A DNA stretch of 64,000 bases from Xanthostigma xanthostigma (Eukaryota > Arthropoda > Insecta > Raphidioptera > Raphidiidae). Under the pieces are notes generated by a model. That model was not told the origin of the DNA, ran no database searches, and saw only the letters and a list, made by a program, of their open reading frames with translations. Below, in pieces: positions 11,998 through 23,879 of the stretch. Each line of letters starts with the position of its first letter. Position 1 is the first letter of the stretch. A program made the position numbers and the translations under genes. The stretch spans positions 22,792,509 through 22,856,508 of the forward strand of contig OY754475.1 of NCBI GenBank assembly GCA_963575645.1, given 5' to 3'.

Positions 11998-12240
11998 TTT
12001 TATTATAAAGAGGTATCTAAAGGTTGTAAGTTTGGATGTAGTAGGTAATTTCCGAAACTACTCATCCGATTTCAAAAAAAATTTCACCAATTTTTAGAAT
12101 GGACCTTCAGGATGACCGCAGGCTATATATTATCGCGTTAAAATAAAAACGCTTTTCGTGAAAACCGATTTTACAACATAGGTCGACGAAAAAACGGTGC
12201 GGAAATCTAAAAATTCGGGCGAAGCCGGACCGGGCTGCTA
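11998..12240 (+). mobile_element. Helitron-like element, degenerate ends
   Basis: Same body as the better-preserved minus-strand copy at 49635-49880: TATTATAAAGAGG, CCGAAACTACTCATCC, TATATTATCGCGTTAAAATA, TTCGGGCGAAGCCGGACC. The 3' CTAG is changed to CTAT. Confidence 0.65.
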
Positions 12241-12990
12241 TATTGTTAAATAAATCAGTTTACGACCGATATACCGTAGCCATGAAAAAGCAGTTCTGTT
12301 TATTGATTTTCCCGTGGCCGCTCTGTTAGAAAACATCCGTTATAATACAAGAAATCGATAAAAGATAACGCACGTATTTTAGGGACAGGCGATAATTATT
12401 GATAACAATATAGTTACATATAGTATTGTCAATAGATTCGAAACAATTGAGTTAATGTTTTTGTTTATTTTTCTCGTCGAATGAAGCTTTCACCAAAACG
12501 CTGTACATATATTTACATTTGATCAGGAATTCGTGTTTTAGATAATATTCGGAATTTATGTTTTATAAATATTAACTCGAGTTTAATTAAAAACGAGTGG
12601 GATGCGTCATCTGCCGGATGAAAAGTTCCCGAGAGGTTTGTACAACCGAACAGATGGCTTTGAATTATAGATATATGTAGATAAACATTATTTAAAACAT
12701 ACAAATACATATCATGAATTTGTTATAATTGTTATGAAAAACACATTCTTACAGTTTACAATGCGACATAAGAAATATTATTAATATTATTTTATTCAAT
12801 ATATTTATTAACGTAAGTTTGTAAAATGAATATTATTTAATTCAACACATTTATTAACTTAAGTTTTTTAACATGAACACTACTTCCTAGTTCATACGCT
12901 CCGCTGCCATCTTGTTTCTGTTTCTCTACATAACCACCAGAGTACACCAGTGGCGGCGTTGCTTTTTAAGACGTGGTATTACATCACAAG
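12241..12990. other. No gene seen
   Basis: AT-rich; no recognised element or coding frame. Confidence 0.4.
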
Positions 12991-13046
12991 GGCTGAAAGT
13001 TTGATATCTTGCGCATGCGCAGTGCGTGAATATCAAACTTTCGGCC
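12991..13046 (+). repeat. Hairpin with 17-bp arms and a GCGCATGCGC loop
   Basis: GGCTGAAAGTTTGATAT (12991-13007) is complementary, with one mismatch, to ATATCAAACTTTCGGCC (13030-13046). The 22-nt loop contains the palindrome GCGCATGCGC. Confidence 0.8.
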
Positions 13047-13544
13047 AGCGTGGTGTATACTATTTTTCTTCATACCTCGGTCGTAAGTACGCTTATTAAA
13101 TACATTAATTAATTACATAAAAACACAGATACATTCCAAGCAAGCAGCTTTGAGGTTATATGCGTAAAAAACACGAAAGACAGCGTTCGCGACTATATTA
13201 GTTAAAATGTATTAGGTTTGCTATGGAAACGACATCTAAACAACAGTTGATAAGTTGTTTTTTTTCTTTACTGTCGCCCGAACGTACGTACTTCCCGCAT
13301 CAGTGCGTGTAATCCCATCAATGCGTAAGTGTTAGACTTTCTGTCTCACGGGGCTGTGTTCCGCTCGGCAACAACAACAGTAGTGGAGCCTACGGCTCCA
13401 CCGTAATCAGTCTCACTTCACGGGGCTGCGCTCCGATCAGTAGCGACAATAGTATGGCTCCACCATATTCTGAGTTTATAATTCCAGTTTTTCTTTCCAC
13501 AAAAATCTTATTGAGACTATCATGAACATATACAAAAAATTTCG
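13047..13544. other. No gene seen
   Basis: Short locally repeated phrases (GGAGCCTACGGCTCCACC, CACGGGGCTG) but no gene or element ends. Confidence 0.4.
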
Positions 13545-14165
13545 AATTCTTCGGTTTTTGACGTGATAACGTCTTATAAATTGATGAATCACCAATCTTA
13601 TAAATTGATAAAACACCGGCTGCATGCACGAAAAAGTGTAACGTTCCTAACGGTCGTAACGTTCCTAACGGTCGTAACGTTCGTAACGTTCCGCCTGACC
13701 CTGTGCGTGCTTTTCTCGAAAACGGCCCTAACGATTTGGATGAAATTTACTGAAAAGGGATTTTGGGGGGCAAAAAATCGTTTTAGCTAGGTCTCATCTC
13801 TCGAAAAAATCGTTTTCTTACAAATTTTATCATTATAAAAATCAATTTTTTGACGTATGAAAATACTTAAATATTGTAAGTAGGTTTTGGAATTTTATAT
13901 AAACAGTGAAACAATTGTTTTCAAAATATTATGACAGCTAATCTTTGAGACTTAAAATAAATACGAAAGAAAGAAAGTTAAAAAAACAATTATATTATAT
14001 GGTGAGTAATTTAAATAAATAAAATTAACCTAAATTTGAAGCGAAAGATGCAATATCATAGATTCGAATTATTATAATTATTATATAAATTTAGGTTATA
14101 TATTACGAAATACGTTATCACGTAAAACTATCGTCCGTAAACCGACTTTACAGACAACCAATTTT
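13545..14165 (+). repeat. About 620 bp interspersed element, inverted copy of 1860-2545
   Basis: Starts TTTTTGACGTGATAACGTC and ends AACCGACTTTACAGACAACC. It contains an 18-bp minisatellite GTAACGTTCCTAACGGTC repeated about three times at 13639-13693, which is shorter in the left copy. No coding capacity. Confidence 0.7.
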
Positions 14166-14184
14166 TTTTATTGCAGCGATATTT

Positions 14185-14335
14185 AGTACGAAATATTTAC
14201 AAATTATATATACAAACCTTCCTCGTTTAACGCTCTTTCTATTAGTGAAAACCGTTTCAAAATCCGTTGCGTGGTTTAGAAGAAGTACGCGGAGAAACAG
14301 ACAGAGGGAATCGGCGACTTTATTTTATACTATGT
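14185..14335 (+). mobile_element. LINE 3'-end fragment (RTE-like)
   Basis: Shares ATTTACAAATTATATATACA, CCTTCCTCGTTTA and GTGAAAACCGT with 21985-22171, followed by a patch of CAGACAGA and GGCGACTTTATTTTATA. This is the style of 3' ends of RTE-class LINEs in insects. 5' truncated; no frame. Confidence 0.45.
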
Positions 14336-14657
14336 AAATGATAAATAGAGATCCATTTACGAAAGTTCTGCATAAGAATTTTGCATCGCACTTTCGCAAA
14401 TGCAAGGAACAGTAAGCCATGTAACCGCAAGGTGGATGATATATTTCGTCTGCTATACATCTATATTAAACTTTTTGCGATAGATTATATAAATTTAGGT
14501 CTGTCGTAAAGCGTGTACGTGTTCGGGAAGATAGAATACAGCGGAACTCGCACATTGAGGCTAGAATGTTAAGGCGGAGAACGAACCGTACCGATTATAA
14601 CCGAATTTATTAGATCGTCAGCGAACGCAATGCCGGTAGTTTTTAGACACGAGATCG

Positions 14658-15112
14658 GATATATAGGTGCCCGGTAGTTGCTCGTATTCCTCTCGGGAGA
14701 AGAAGTTGTGACTATATTTGGAATGATTTAACATCTATCACTTGGGGGATCGGAAATGCGTCATTTTCGAGAAAATCTACTTCGGTTTTATTTTTACAAA
14801 AATCCGAATTTTGGAGATGTAAAATTAAAAAAAAAAAATATATTCTCTATTTTTGGTCTGAATTTTTCCATGATCTGATAGCTTACTAATTGGCCAACCT
14901 TCCTAAATTTAAAAACCACGAAATTTACTGTTAGATTTTATGTCGTGTGTTTAAACTTACAATAAATAAAAAAAAATAAAAATCGTTAAAAATCATAAAA
15001 AAATGACGCATTTCCGTCTCCCAAGTAATAAGGTTAAATCATTACAAATTATAGTCATAGTTGTTTTTCCCGAGAGGAATAATACGAGGAATTACCGGTC
15101 ACCCTGTATACA
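14658..15112 (+). mobile_element. Foldback element with about 110 bp inverted ends
   Basis: The left arm (TCCTCTCGGGAGA, TGGAATGATTTAAC, ACTTGGGGGATCGGAAATG, GCGTCATTTT) is matched inverted by the right arm (AAATGACGCATTTCCG, CTCCCAAGT, GGTTAAATCATTACA, CCCGAGAGGA). The outer ends read GGTGCCCGGTAGTT and ATTACCGGTCACCCTGTATA. Non-coding MITE or foldback transposon. Confidence 0.8.
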
Positions 15113-16287
15113 CTGATTTATTGCTTTGTCGTTCTCTGAAGTTTCACAAACAGCAATTTTACGGCGCGAAAAGACGTTTCCAAAATGTTTGCTATCTGCT
15201 TTTAACAGATTTCTCAAAAATTATTTTGAGGTTAGCACTGTGTAAGTATAGCTTCTTGATATTTTTGCCTCGATGTTCATTACATGTATGTAGAAGAACA
15301 AAGGAAAAATGACCATAAATCACCGACATACTTCATCAAGTTTTTATAAGAATGAAACATGTTTTCTAGTTTCTGTTACACACGTATTAACCCTTTCTTA
15401 TCGAACACTTGTTCTTGGTTAGCTTTAGTCGACCAAGAAGCTTAAACGTCATGTATTTTGAACGTGTAAAACAAAAAACAAATAAAATAAAAGCTTTTTT
15501 TCAAGTCGGTTATAAATGTGAGAAAAAAATTATCATGATTACTTTTGTACCACTAGAATAAAACCAAGGAGTATATAAATAATTGAAATGAGGTAGTCCC
15601 ACCTATCAAAATTTGATGATACTGAGCAGTGCTCATTATTCTTTATACATAAACAAATAATCTAAATCAAACAATTCGTTCTTTGATCCTTTGCTTCTTA
15701 ATTAAACAAGAATTTTAAAAAATGTATTTATTAAAAACGGTTGAGCTTAGGCGGCATATGATGACGTCAAAGCTAGACCTAGCCAACGCATCACTTTTGC
15801 GCATAGTCAAAGAAAGACATGTCTATGCAAAGAGATGTATATCTATGCAAACAGCCAGTGGGAGTGATTCAACGACAGTTAGCTTTAGCTGTCGAGTGAT
15901 GACGTATCTCCGTAGCGGGATTATTCTATGTTTAAAATTACATCGACAAATGTATTTTTTGCGAATTTTTTTTTGTAGAAAAAGCTTACGTAATATTCCT
16001 AAAAAATGTTGTATTGTCGGTTTGTAAGCGTAGATACCAACCTTAAAAAAATCAAAATAACGTTCGTACTTGAAACTAAGATGCAGCTCAACGCGCATGA
16101 AAAAGATTAGACATATAGAAAATCTCAGTTTTGTCGGATTAAAATTAATTTCAATTTTCGAACGATAAATTTTTGTTCTGACGTAATCTGACTCGAGCAG
16201 ACCAACCAATAGAACACGAACAAATTAGCTTCGGTTACTTTTGAAAGACTATATTCTCCGACAAGGAGTATAAACGAAACTATAAAA
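15113..16287. other. No gene seen
   Basis: AT-rich. Open frames at 15722-16027 (+) and 15823-16209 (-) overlap each other antisense and resemble no family. Confidence 0.4.
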
Positions 16288-16335
16288 CAATTAATAAGAA
16301 AAATCGCAGGATAGTGGACAAATTAGATTTATTAA

Positions 16336-16377
16336 TGTACGACGTTTCGTCTATAGATTTAGACTTTTTCAAGTACT
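16336..16377 (-). ncRNA. Hammerhead-like motif (copy 2, minus)
   Basis: Inverted partner of the plus copy at 16418-16459. Read on the minus strand: GTAC stem, core TTGAAAAA, GTCTA...TAGAC hairpin, GAAACGTC, GTAC stem. Confidence 0.4.
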
Positions 16378-16417
16378 TACAATAAAAAATAATTATTGTT
16401 TTAAATTTTGTACCTAT

Positions 16418-16459
16418 TGTACTTGAAAAAGTCTAAATCTATAGACGAAACGTCGTACA
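16418..16459 (+). ncRNA. Hammerhead-like motif (copy 2, plus)
   Basis: TGTAC (16418-16422) pairs with GTACA (16455-16459). Between them are TTGAAAAA, hairpin GTCTA/TAGAC (16431-16446), GAAA and CGTC. The core is further from CTGANGA than copy 1, so activity is doubtful, but the architecture is kept. Confidence 0.4.
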
Positions 16460-16506
16460 TTAATAAATCTTATTTATCCACTATCCTGCGATTTTTCTTA
16501 TTAATT

Positions 16507-17832
16507 ATTATCTCGATGGACACGATATCTAATATACTCTGTAAAACAATGCTTGTGTTATTCGTGTAGCATGCCCGCGGTGAGAGATGAAGCCAGGCAC
16601 CTATGCTATTACTATGACGCGGTGGCTTCATCTTTCGCCGCGCGTACTTTACTATTCGACGTACATATTTGCTGAATGCAGCGCCTCCCGTTTGGAGGTC
16701 ACGAACCCCCCATCAACACTACGTTTTTTTCAAAAACGAGATCGACTTTTGAGCAAACCAGGACGAAATGAGAAAAGAAATGAGCCTATAAATCAAGCGA
16801 CTCACTTTGTTTCCCGGAAATTTTCGAAAATTTTCATCGCATATTTATTTAATAATGCAGCACCAACGTTTTTATGTATTCAACGAAGTACACAGGGTGT
16901 AACGAAAAGTTTTGTGTTCGTTTAGTTTGAGCACGCCGACGATTGTTTCATTCCTCGACTGGGATTGGCTTAGAGTTTAGAAAAAAAAAACAATATAGCG
17001 AAGCATTCGGCTTAACCGTATCATAAACAACATTGGTTAGTTTTGAACAAAACATTTTTTTATATGCCCGTACTCCCACCATAAAACTACTTTACTTCCA
17101 CCATATTTAGCCAGTTTCGGATTTCTATTTTTTGTCAAAATAAACTATATAGCCTATATTACAGAAGGATGGCGTAGCTTTTTTATTAGTGAAAGAATTT
17201 TTAGAATCGATTCGGCAGTTCCAAACAAGCAAACAAACTTCTATCTATTTATTTATTAGTATACTTAGATTAATTATGTTTTCGCTCCGGCTTCGCTCGG
17301 GTAAATTTAAGTATTCTACGAGCTATATTCATGGTAGCGTCAGAGGTTATAAAAGAAGAAGAAATGTAGATTATAGACGCTCAACAATTAAGGTCATCAG
17401 CATACATATAAGTAATAAAGATGTACTAAAACAAAATTTAAATGAAAAACAAATATAGTAACTTATATATAACTAAAAGAGCGTGTCTGGGATTCCCAGT
17501 CTCACTTATAGTAGCGCAATAATAAATATCCCGTGACACTCGGGAAGAACTGAGCTTTTAAGCGGTTAAAGAATTTTTCAAATCGGTTTGGTAGTTTCTG
17601 ACATCAACGCGAACAAACAAACAAATGTACAAACTCACCTCTTTAAATAGAGTATAGATTATAGAGTGTAGAAAGTTCACGCATGAAATGTTCTTAGCAA
17701 ACGTGTTTGCAATAAATACGACGGGTGACTAGGGAACTAGAAACTGTCACAACATAACCTGAAAACTAGACTATCACCATATACTAAGTACATTATAGAT
17801 TGGCAGCATCAATATATGATAGCTGCAAGCAT
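16507..17832. other. No gene; scattered LINE-tail phrases
   Basis: Two phrases with AAACAAGCAAACAAACTTCT (17223) and GCGAACAAACAAACAAATG (17611) look like 3' ends of old RTE-type LINEs. A CTCCGGCTTCGCTCGGGTAA fragment (17285) resembles the inverted Helitron 3' end. No gene. Confidence 0.4.
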
Positions 17833-18285
17833 CAGAGATGTACAAGATACCTCATAAAAAGTGTCTAAAATACATGTTACAAGATAATTTGTAGTAAAGT
17901 ATTTGAGATATCAGATACAAGATACTTTTGGAAATGGTATTTGAAATACTAAATACGTATTTTCTAAATACTTGTTTTAAATAATCTACTTTTTAAAAAC
18001 ATATTTTTATTATTCTTAAAACTTAAGGTTTCTTTAAGTTATTACATACATTTTTAATTCAACGTTTCGGCCTCCTTTAACCGTAAAAAGTAGTTTTGGG
18101 ATTAAATAAAATGAACAACAAAAAACATTTCGAGATCTTAAGCTTTCTTAAACAACAAATTATTGTATTAAACACCAAAAAAATTAAATATGTACCAAAC
18201 AAAGAAACAAAATGATAGATTAAAAAAGTATTTCAGATAAAAGATAAAAATACGTAGGTATTTTGTATCTTGTATCACATCTCTG
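17833..18285 (+). mobile_element. hAT-like MITE, CAGAGATG ends
   Basis: Left end CAGAGATGTACAAGATAC and right end GTATCTTGTATCACATCTCTG are inverted copies with a hAT-style CAG start. The interior is filled with short direct and inverted AAATAC/GTATTT motifs. No clear 8-bp duplication is left. Non-coding, 453 bp. Confidence 0.7.
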
Positions 18286-18303
18286 GAGGGCTCATATACA
18301 AAC

Positions 18304-18625
18304 CAGTGTCGTCTTTGAAGTTTGTGTGGCCCTGGGCTAATTAAAGCGCCCCTCCTCCTAACGAATTCGAATTAGGCATACCAATAAGTTTAATATCATG
18401 ATATTTCAATGTTATTATTATTTTAATTAACAAGTATTAATTAATTAATTGCTAAGTTTGCTGGAAAAAAAACGTATAATTTTTTTTATAGATTTTATTT
18501 TATAAACGGTATTTATAGATAAATTTTGCATTCTATTTATTTTAGATCATTAAAAATTAATTCAAAATTGGGCCCTTGAAGAGTGCGGGGCCCTAGTTGT
18601 AGGCCCGCTAGGCCCACTAATACTG
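18304..18625 (+). mobile_element. hAT-like MITE with 8-bp target duplication
   Basis: Starts CAGTGTCGTC and ends AATACTG. The flanks ATACAAAC (18296-18303) and GCACAAAC (18626-18633) agree at 6 of 8 positions, the length typical of hAT. G/C-rich ends enclose an AT-rich core. Non-coding. Confidence 0.65.
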
Positions 18626-18876
18626 GCACAAACGTTGCATGTCTACTCTGTAATGCACCTATATATCTTTTTTAACTGCATAAAGAGAACGCTAGAATCT
18701 CCTCATTATTATGTAATAAGAAAGCAACGAATTCTTAATTTGTTTTTTGTAAAAGCACTTAAAAATTATAACGATCAAATTAAAATGTTTTTTAATGAAC
18801 GATACAGCAAGTTTCTAAGTTGTTTGTTTTTTAGAATCTTAATTGTTTTATTTTTGCATCGTTCAATGTTCGCTCA

Positions 18877-19172
18877 ATGTTCGATTTTAATAACCAACGC
18901 AGTTACAACATTCGCAAAAATTGCTTAATGGTTCCCTCCCACAAACTCTCTTTTTTCAAAAAGAGCAGCTCTTATATGGGTGTGAAAATTTTAAATAATC
19001 TACCCCGTGAAATAAATACTATTGAAAGGGCCTCTGTATTTCAAAAAGAATTAAAAAATTCCTGATTTTTAATGTAAATTTTATTTATTTTAATGTAAAT
19101 ATTATTAATTTTTTATGACGAATCACACACTCTGTAGTCAATGTGAAATAAAGTTATTATTATTATTATTTG
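18877..19172 (+). pseudogene. 5'-truncated non-LTR retrotransposon, ORF2 C-terminus
   Basis: The frame to 19065 carries NYNIR-type and PSHKLSFFKKSSSYMGVKI, then LNNLPREI. This is the C-terminal tail that follows reverse transcriptase in Jockey/CR1-like LINEs (family pattern: H-Y-x-T-R, then F-x-K-S-x-x-Y-x-G-x-K, then N-x-L-P). After the stop, AATAAAG and a TTA microsatellite near 19150 form the usual 3' tail. No RT catalytic part is present. Inactive fragment. Confidence 0.65.
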
Positions 19173-21250
19173 GTGCAAGTTGTTGCTCAAATCAAAATCT
19201 ACCGGGGCGAAACCAGAAAGCTAATTGTTTAAATAAAATAAAAACTCGGAATTCTACACGAGAAAACTGTTTTTTTTTCTCGTCTCGACATATTTTCCGT
19301 CTCGACGGCACCAATTGTGTTTAGTCGTGATCAAATATCTCGAGCGTGAATTTAAAAATGTAGCGAAATAGATTTTTTCTATTGTCGTTTTTTCTCTCTG
19401 TAGGAGCTTTTATGAATTAAACCCAATATCCAATTTCGTGGATATATTACATAACCTTTTATAAGCTTTGTCTGTCTGTCTGCTATAAATCTTCCAAGTC
19501 GATGTTGACGCACTTCCTGTTATATAATTTGCTTACAGAAAAAGATAACTGTTTGATATTGTAACAAAACTGTTCTACAGAACCCATAGTCGTCCCAACA
19601 GGGAGCACGCAACACTGTTATAAAAAAATTGTTGAAAAAAGACAACTAAATTTTCCTTGCGTAATAAAAATTTAGGGTAATGGCACCGGTTCTCGATCAC
19701 TCATCTGCCGTCGGCTATTTTATACCCGGCTGCGAAAAATACGAGTTTATATGTAACTGGTGACCAGGTCCGGCTTCGCCCGAATTTATAGATTGTCGCC
19801 GTATTTTCGTCGATGTTCACGAAAAGCACTTTTATTTTTTAACGCGATATGTCGACAAAATAAAAACAAACTTTTAATATGAAAAATAGGCGGATTATCG
19901 AACGCTTGTTTTCTACTTTGTCATATGTCGAGTTTCAGCTTTTTTAAACATCTATTTTTATTAATTTATTGTCACCCTCTGGGCACTGAAATACGCTCGA
20001 CTACTAAGTGCCCGGAAACAGGTACCTTTGCCCTATCGAGGTACTTTAGTGTGCCCTTTAGACGTCATAAAAAAGAATTATCCCCATAAAAACTAATTTT
20101 AAAAGTTATAATTTTTTTCTGGAAAGATTTTACAAACCTCAAACTTTTTAATTCTATTAATTAATAAAATACCGTTTTATTATACGGAAACATTTATAAA
20201 ACAGGAGTCAGAAAGTTAAAAGATACCTTGTTTCAAAGTTTATAAAATGCGAAAAGAGTTTTTTTTTCCAAGAAATTATACTTACTCATTAAGCAATACA
20301 ATTTATTAATGAAACCCTTTTTTCAATGCACTATACTATGTGCATACCTACTAACAACTTTTTCATTCATAATTTTATACCAGAAATGTTTTTGTTACTG
20401 AAAACGTAGTAAATGGTTAATGAATCCTGTTTTTCTTTTATATTAATAATAATCACTAATGTTTAAACTCATTAAGCAATGCGAATATTAACAGTGGCGG
20501 CGTAAAAACATTTCAAATGGGTGTTTTGCAGAAATGGTTAATTAATTATGAATCAAATTCATGTTTAGGATGTGTTAATTATTAATGTTTTTCAAACAAT
20601 GTCGACGAAAAACACTGTAACACTAGTCACTACTGCCATAATCCGTGTATCATGTACGACATACGTGCCGCCGAGTCAAAGCCATCAAAGGTGTTGACTG
20701 AATGAGACAGTTTCAGTGAACACTTCTAACATATAATGCACTAATGTGCTGACGCTAAATGCAGCTCAAAGTCGATCTAAATGACACGTTGTTTAGCTCA
20801 TAAATAGTGCGTCAATTTTTGGCTGTATAGTCGATCTCTTTCTTTCTTTGTCTATCTCTGTTTCGGTTCATTGCTTCACTAACTTACCCTCACTATAGAA
20901 GTTTCACTTCAATTACTTTTATGCACAAGCAACAAGTGAGTGAGGCTGGAAACGAGCAACGCAGTCAAACGTTTCGATTTTATACGCGCTCTATAAAACA
21001 ATTGAACAATGCTAACTATTCAAATATTCGGGTATGCGTAGTGTGTTCATAGTTTGGAAGTTTTGGAGTTGTGTGAAAAGTTGGAGCCTTTTCAAGGAGG
21101 CACTAAATTATATTGAATGCTCGGTTGTTTTGTTGCTTTATATATATACGCCTTTTGTTCTTAAAGTTAGGCATTAAAATCCCCAAAGCTCTTGTGCCTA
21201 TGCATCTATAGATAGAGGCTCATCAAGATAAAAAGATTATAGAGGTATGG
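19173..21250. other. No gene; one Helitron-end fragment at 19763-19870 (-)
   Basis: GGTCCGGCTTCGCCCGAATT and AAAAGCACTTTTATTTTTTA match the inverted 3' half of the Helitron-like copies at 12.0 and 49.6 kb. The rest is AT-rich with nothing recognisable. A copy of AGAAGTTTCACTTC lies at 20897-20910. Confidence 0.5.
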
Positions 21251-21672
21251 GCTATGTGCAGGGAGGCGGAGTTACAAATTTTTCGATGCGAGCGTTTGTG
21301 GTGAGCACTAGAGGAAACTTCAAACTCAAATTTTCCGTATGTCAGTGAGCAAAGTTTTATTAAAAGTGAAAATAGTTATACTAATTTTATGAAGTTTTTT
21401 ACAAAGAAAACAGGAAAAGTAAGCAATCTGGAAATGCTTGTTGTGTTCCGGGCTGTTGCGCTGATGGCGATTTAAGTTAAATAAAGACCATTGGCGCCCT
21501 AATTTGACGTTCCGCTGTCAGTGTAAACAAATTAACATCAGTTTTTCTTACATCACAGTTAACTAAAGTTTTTGACTTATCACCTTAGAAACATGTCGCG
21601 ATTTCCATAAAAAGTGAGTTCAATAATTCTCTATTACCCACTAGCGGCGCTAGTAGGCTTCGTACACACAGT
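21251..21672 (+). repeat. Interspersed element, inverted relative of 40696-41157
   Basis: Shared phrases in inverted order include GCAGGGAGGCGGAGTTACAA, GATGGCGATTTAAGTTAAAT and AAACATGTCGCGATTTCCAT. Ends GCTATGTGCA and TACACACAGT are decayed inverted repeats. Non-coding. Confidence 0.75.
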
Positions 21673-21984
21673 CTATACACAAATAAACCTCTCTATAAAG
21701 AACACACGCGGATTCGTTTAAAAGAGGAGAGATTGTAGACGCTCGACAACTCAGATCGTTCAGCGCCAACTATAGAAAAATGGCAGCAATACAGCGAAAA
21801 GCGTTATTTTCATTAATAGTAGAATCGATTTCTTTTGGCGAAAAAAAGTGATGTTCTGGAAATATATTATTGACCTTCCCAACTACACAGCAAAACTATC
21901 AAAGTACATTGTTGGGATGTATCTCTAAAGATTTGGCCAGCGTTAGCCATATAAGCGTACGAAAACAGTTTTATTTTTTTGACA

Positions 21985-22171
21985 AAATATCGTCATAGTT
22001 CAGCCATTTTGTACAAAATATTTACAAATTATATATACAGAAACCTTCCTCGTTTATCGCTCTTTCTATTTAGTGAAAACCGTATGAAAATCCGTTCTGT
22101 AATTTTTGAGTTTATCGCGTTCAGACAGACAGACAGACGCAGCGGAGAGACTTTGTTTTATATATTATAGG
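21985..22171 (+). mobile_element. LINE 3'-end fragment (RTE-like)
   Basis: ATTTACAAATTATATATACA, AAAATCCGTTCTGTAATTTT, GAGTTTATCGCG, CAGACAGACAGACGC and AGACTTTGTTTTATA in that order are typical of RTE-class 3' UTRs in insects. Non-coding fragment. Confidence 0.55.
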
Positions 22172-23289
22172 TATAGATTATATATTAATACTAGCTTCTA
22201 CCCGCGACTGTTCACATGAACGAAAATTTTGGAAGATACTTAATAAAAATAATTTCCGCGGTATTTTTCACTGTAAATTGATAGACGTATTTTGTGTATT
22301 TCGGCGTATAATTTAAGGCTTATTTAAGGCTTTCTTTATATTTCTTTGTATTTCTTATGATGTAATATGTTATTGGGTGTTATACCTGTTGATTACTATA
22401 ATACCTAATAAATAAATAATAAAAAAACGTCAAAATGGTTGTAGAGAACACGAAATCTATATTAGGTTCACTTAATTCGCTACAAAAACATCAACAAAAA
22501 ATAATAAAACGAAACGTGCTTACTGGTATGTCATTTTTGTAGAGGAAAATAGCGGCCTTTGGGATAGTATATAAAACTCACATCGTATCAAAAGTTCCAC
22601 ATACAAAGTTACTAATTAAACTCGTTATGTCTCTGGAGCAGCCATTTTGTAATTAAAATTTTATTTTCTTTTGAACACAACCGTTCCCATTTTATAACGT
22701 CCGCACCGCACGCGTACGATTGCGACGAAATTTGTCGCGGTCAAACGGGTGCAAATCGTAAAACACAAAAACACCGACCGAATCGAACAAATCACATATC
22801 GAAAATGACAAAAGTTTATCGATGCGATCGTGCACTGTTTAACAGATGAACATCGGTAACAAATGAAGAGAGCTCGCGCTGTGATTGGCGCGACAGTTCA
22901 CGGCATACTAGATCGCAGGACTACGCGCTCTCTTCTATGAATGTAAAACTTCTGAATGTAACAGAAGCGGGTGTGTGTGTGCGCAACACACAGACGTCTG
23001 ACGTCGCGACGCGCTGAATCGCAACAATTGTTGCCCGTTGATAACATTGTTGACACGTAACATTTTTGTCCGCACGGATCGAGTTCGATGCTGTATATTT
23101 ATGTAAATCCTAGAATAAATTGACTTTGGTTTATCGACGTCATTTTATTAAACTGAAAATGCGACGCCATTGTTAGGTGGCTGACGAACGCTTTGTCTGA
23201 AACTCTGGGTTGACACATATATTTCTCCGCACGAGAAAAACTTTGCAGAATTTTAAATCGAGACTGATCGAAAAATAAGTCACTTTCGG
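22172..23289. other. No gene; CpG-denser block at about 22690-23100
   Basis: The 22690-23100 part is richer in CG dinucleotides than its surroundings and includes GTGATTGGCGCGACAG, an inverted CCAAT-type site. No open frame of interest or splice pair joins it, so a promoter role is only a possibility. Confidence 0.35.
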
Positions 23290-23396
23290 AAGGACGCTTT
23301 TTTGGCGACGTAGCTATTTGAAATTTGCTCTGACGTTAAAGGAGAAATGATTCAACGGTTAACGTAACGAAACTGTTACATCAGCTTTACATTTGA
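23290..23396 (+). repeat. Direct repeat unit, left of a Helitron
   Basis: GACGCTTTTTTGGCGACG, GGAGAAATGATTCAACGG and CATCAGCTTTACATTTGA recur in the same order at 23880-23976. Confidence 0.8.
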
Positions 23397-23879
23397 CTAG
23401 AGTGACCTGTGCGAATTATTCGCACTAAATAAGTATAATAATTAACACTTGACAAAATTATTTTTTAAATATGATTGCAGGTATTCAATTCGTTTCTAAT
23501 TTTGCACATTGCTTATAACGTTCTTCTTTTTGTTGTATTACAATATGAAGCTCAGATGACAGATCGAAGAAATATTTTACTAAAATTGTCATATTATAGA
23601 GGCGCAAGTAGCAAAAGCGTTGAGCTAAGCCGTCAGATGGCATCATGCAGCATTGCTGTGACGTTGTTCAGTGTTGCCCGTCAGATGGCAGAGGTTGTTC
23701 AGCGTTGCTGTTAATTAATTAATTTGCAAAAACAAAAGCAATAATAAATTTTTTAGTTGTCGATGTCAGTAGAGCAAGCAATTATCTGTAAAATGATATA
23801 TCATTTATGTGGAGAAATTGTGTAGTTTTTTCTAAAAAGGAAAGCAAACATCTTAACCTTAGCGTATTAATATATATTA
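23397..23879 (-). mobile_element. Helitron-type element, hairpin-CTAG family (copy 1)
   Basis: On the minus strand it ends with hairpin GTGCGAATAATTCGCAC, then AGGTCACT and CTAG, followed by T. The 5' end TAATATATATTAATACGC is the TC-start of the sister copies with one change. No Rep or helicase coding. It separates two direct repeat units. Confidence 0.75.

Larger units (their letters stand above)
16288..16506. repeat. About 220 bp palindromic repeat carrying a facing ribozyme-like pair
   Basis: TTAATAAGAAAAATCGCAGG and GATAGTGGACAAATTAG at the left return inverted at the right (CTATCCTGCGATTTTTCTTA). Arms are about 85 bp with about 40 bp of AT-rich spacer. Each arm carries one copy of the hammerhead-like motif. 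Confidence 0.85.

Noticed and set aside
15722..16209. Overlapping sense and antisense frames of 101 and 128 codons
   Set aside because: Mutually antisense, Lys/Ile/Phe-rich as expected from AT-rich DNA, no domain or splice support.
23397..23879. Direct repeats at 23.29 and 23.88 kb read as LTRs of a small retrotransposon
   Set aside because: The intervening DNA is a Helitron with its own TC start, hairpin and CTAG end, and it occurs elsewhere without these repeats.
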